The notes beneath the pieces are model-generated. The model had not been told where the DNA came from. It made no database searches and was given only the letters and a program-made list of their open reading frames with translations. This document shows, in pieces, positions 4,934-6,482 of a stretch of 6,482 bases of DNA. Source of the DNA: Prevotella sp. (GTDB taxonomy: Bacteria; Bacteroidota; Bacteroidia; Bacteroidales; Bacteroidaceae); the NCBI GenBank assembly GCA_021204605.1, contig JAJPZD010000156.1, positions 1-6,482 of the forward strand. The letters are read 5' to 3'. Position numbers and translations under genes: made by a program. The first letter of the stretch is position 1. Every line of letters starts with the position of its first letter.

Positions 4934-6482
4934 ATGAAAACAAGTGCATTACAAACAGCGAGAGCTGCCTACCAGCCGAAATTGCCAACGGCACTACAAG
5001 GCTCAGTGAAAATCAAGGAAGGAGCTGCCACTCAGAGTGTGGACAATCAGGAAGAGATCAGCAAGCTATTCCCAAACACTTACGGCATGCCCGTCGTGCA
5101 ATTTGAGGCAAGCGATGTGGAGAACCAGTTATCCATGAATATCGGAGTGATACTTAGTGGTGGACAGGCGCCTGGCGGGCACAATGTGATTACTGGATTG
5201 TTTGATACCGTGAAGAAGCTCAACCCGGAGAACAAGTTGTATGGATTTAAAATGGGCCCCGGCGGATTGGTTGACCATGACTATATGGAGATTACTAAGG
5301 AGTTTATCGATGGATACCGTAACAGTGGTGGTTTCGATATGATCGGCTCGGGCCGTACGAAATTGGAGAAGGAGGAGCAGTTTGAGAAGGGCTTGGAGAT
5401 TATCCGTCAGCTCAACATCAAGGCCATTGTGATTATAGGAGGTGATGACTCCAATACCAATGCATGTGTATTGGCAGAATACTATGCTGCAAAAAACTAT
5501 GGTGTTCAGGTTATCGGCTGTCCTAAGACCATTGACGGCGACTTGAAGAACGAGCAGATAGAGACATCTTTCGGTTTTGACACTGCCGCAAAGACATATT
5601 CAGAGCTTATCGGTAACATCGAGCGCGACTGCAACTCCGCCCGTAAGTACTGGCATTTCATCAAACTGATGGGCCGTTCTGCAAGTCATATCGCTTTGGA
5701 GTGCGCCCTTGAGTGCCAGCCGAATATGTGCCTCATCTCGGAGGAGGTAAAGGAGAAGAACATGACGCTCAACCAGATTGTTGACCAGCTATGCGATATG
5801 ATAGCTTACCGTGCCACACAGGGCAACAATTTCGGCGTCGTTCTCATTCCAGAGGGCTTGATAGAGTTCATCCCTTCAATCGGCAACCTCATCGAGGAGC
5901 TCAATGACCTACTCGCCACTCACGGCAACGACTATAAGGACCTTGACCCGGCAGAGCAGCGCAAATATATCCTTGCCCACCTCAGCGAGGATAACAAGCA
6001 GACATTCGCTACCTTGCCTTCAAATGTAGCCCGTCAGCTTTCGTTGGACCGTGACCCTCACGGAAACGTCCAGGTTTCACTTATCGAGACAGAGCGTCTG
6101 CTTTCTGATATGTGCGAGGCACGCTTGGCAGAGTGGAAAGCGGCAGGAAAATACAACGGCAAGTTCTCACCTCTGCACCATTTCTTCGGTTATGAGGGCC
6201 GTTGCGCAGCACCTTCAAACTTTGATGCCGACTATTGCTATGCACTTGGAACGAGTGCCGCACAGCTCATTGCCAACGGCAAGACTGGTTATATGGCTAT
6301 CGTTCAGAACACCACAGCACCAACGAGCGAGTGGAAGGCGGGAGGCGTGCCAATCACTATGATGATGAACATGGAGCGCCGCAATGGTGTGATGAAACCT
6401 GTTATCCGCAAGGCTCTTGTTGAACTGAATGGCAAGCCGTTCAAGACACTTGAGCAGAACCGTGAGCAGTGGGCAAAGGAGA
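4934..6482 (+). CDS. pfp: Pyrophosphate-fructose-6-phosphate 1-phosphotransferase, long form (3' end beyond right edge)
   Basis: This enzyme phosphorylates fructose 6-phosphate to fructose 1,6-bisphosphate with PPi as donor, reversibly, in cytosolic glycolysis and gluconeogenesis. The frame is open for 516 codons from the ATG to the right edge. Motifs in order are GGQAPGGHN (76-84), GGDDSNTNA (169-177), PKTIDGDL (197-204, with the catalytic-base Asp in TIDGD), MGRSASHIALE (246-256), PEG (306-308) and GYEGR (419-423). The second Asp of GGDDS and the Lys of PKTIDGD are the known marks of PPi rather than ATP use; ATP enzymes have Gly at the Asp position. Long-form PFPs are about 550 residues, so some 30-40 residues are probably missing here. 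The ATG at 4934 is the only good start: it gives the usual N-terminal extension of about 70 residues, and the sequence before it is A/T-rich with no Shine-Dalgarno. The gene is transcribed away from the five-gene operon and has its own promoter. Confidence 0.95.
   Translation, partial: MKTSALQTARAAYQPKLPTALQGSVKIKEGAATQSVDNQEEISKLFPNTYGMPVVQFEASDVENQLSMNIGVILSGGQAPGGHNVITGLFDTVKKLNPENKLYGFKMGPGGLVDHDYMEITKEFIDGYRNSGGFDMIGSGRTKLEKEEQFEKGLEIIRQLNIKAIVIIGGDDSNTNACVLAEYYAAKNYGVQVIGCPKTIDGDLKNEQIETSFGFDTAAKTYSELIGNIERDCNSARKYWHFIKLMGRSASHIALECALECQPNMCLISEEVKEKNMTLNQIVDQLCDMIAYRATQGNNFGVVLIPEGLIEFIPSIGNLIEELNDLLATHGNDYKDLDPAEQRKYILAHLSEDNKQTFATLPSNVARQLSLDRDPHGNVQVSLIETERLLSDMCEARLAEWKAAGKYNGKFSPLHHFFGYEGRCAAPSNFDADYCYALGTSAAQLIANGKTGYMAIVQNTTAPTSEWKAGGVPITMMMNMERRNGVMKPVIRKALVELNGKPFKTLEQNREQWAKE

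Noticed and set aside
6051..6423. Frames of 60-103 aa on both strands within pfp
   Set aside because: All are out of frame with the pfp reading frame, which keeps its GYEGR motif through this stretch.
1..6482. Mobile element, CRISPR array, defence island, tRNA or rRNA
   Set aside because: No transposase or integrase, no spaced direct repeats, no terminal inverted repeats and no RNA-gene-like segments were seen; the genes are tightly packed and appear native.

Overview
The window looks like chromosomal DNA from a Bacteroidota member, most likely order Bacteroidales and Prevotella/Bacteroides-like. The grounds are: two divergent promoters that match the Bacteroidota -7 consensus TAnnTTTG; start codons mostly preceded by A/T-rich sequence with no clear Shine-Dalgarno; a long-form pyrophosphate-type phosphofructokinase; and a large lipoprotein amidase with a golvesin/xanthan-lyase-like insert, an architecture familiar from this phylum. 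The assignment rests on sequence features, not on a database search.

Layout. Positions 1-4729 are a single minus-strand gene cluster that reads right to left: an 88-aa conserved small protein (4463-4729), a short PlsC-type acyltransferase (3908-4453), an 882-aa amidase lipoprotein (1258-3906), a 108-aa unrecognised protein (907-1233), and the N-terminal 303 residues of a YgiQ-family radical SAM protein (1-910, running off the left edge). The junctions are 9 bp, 1 bp, 24 bp and a 4-bp ATGA overlap, so the five genes very probably form one operon. Positions 4730-4933 are an A/T-rich divergent intergenic region with back-to-back promoters. From 4934 to the right edge, on the plus strand, is most of a PPi-dependent phosphofructokinase gene (pfp), which lacks only its 3' end.

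How the genes relate. Pfp is a central glycolytic enzyme and its link to the divergent operon is probably only shared promoter DNA. The minus operon mixes cell-envelope functions (acyltransferase, peptidoglycan-amidase-like lipoprotein) with a radical SAM protein of unknown role and two small proteins of unknown function.

Overall this is an ordinary, densely packed core-genome segment. I see no mobile element, CRISPR array, tRNA/rRNA gene, toxin-antitoxin pair or defence system. The points most worth a second look are the architecture of the amidase lipoprotein, the two uncharacterised small proteins, and the compact divergent promoter region.
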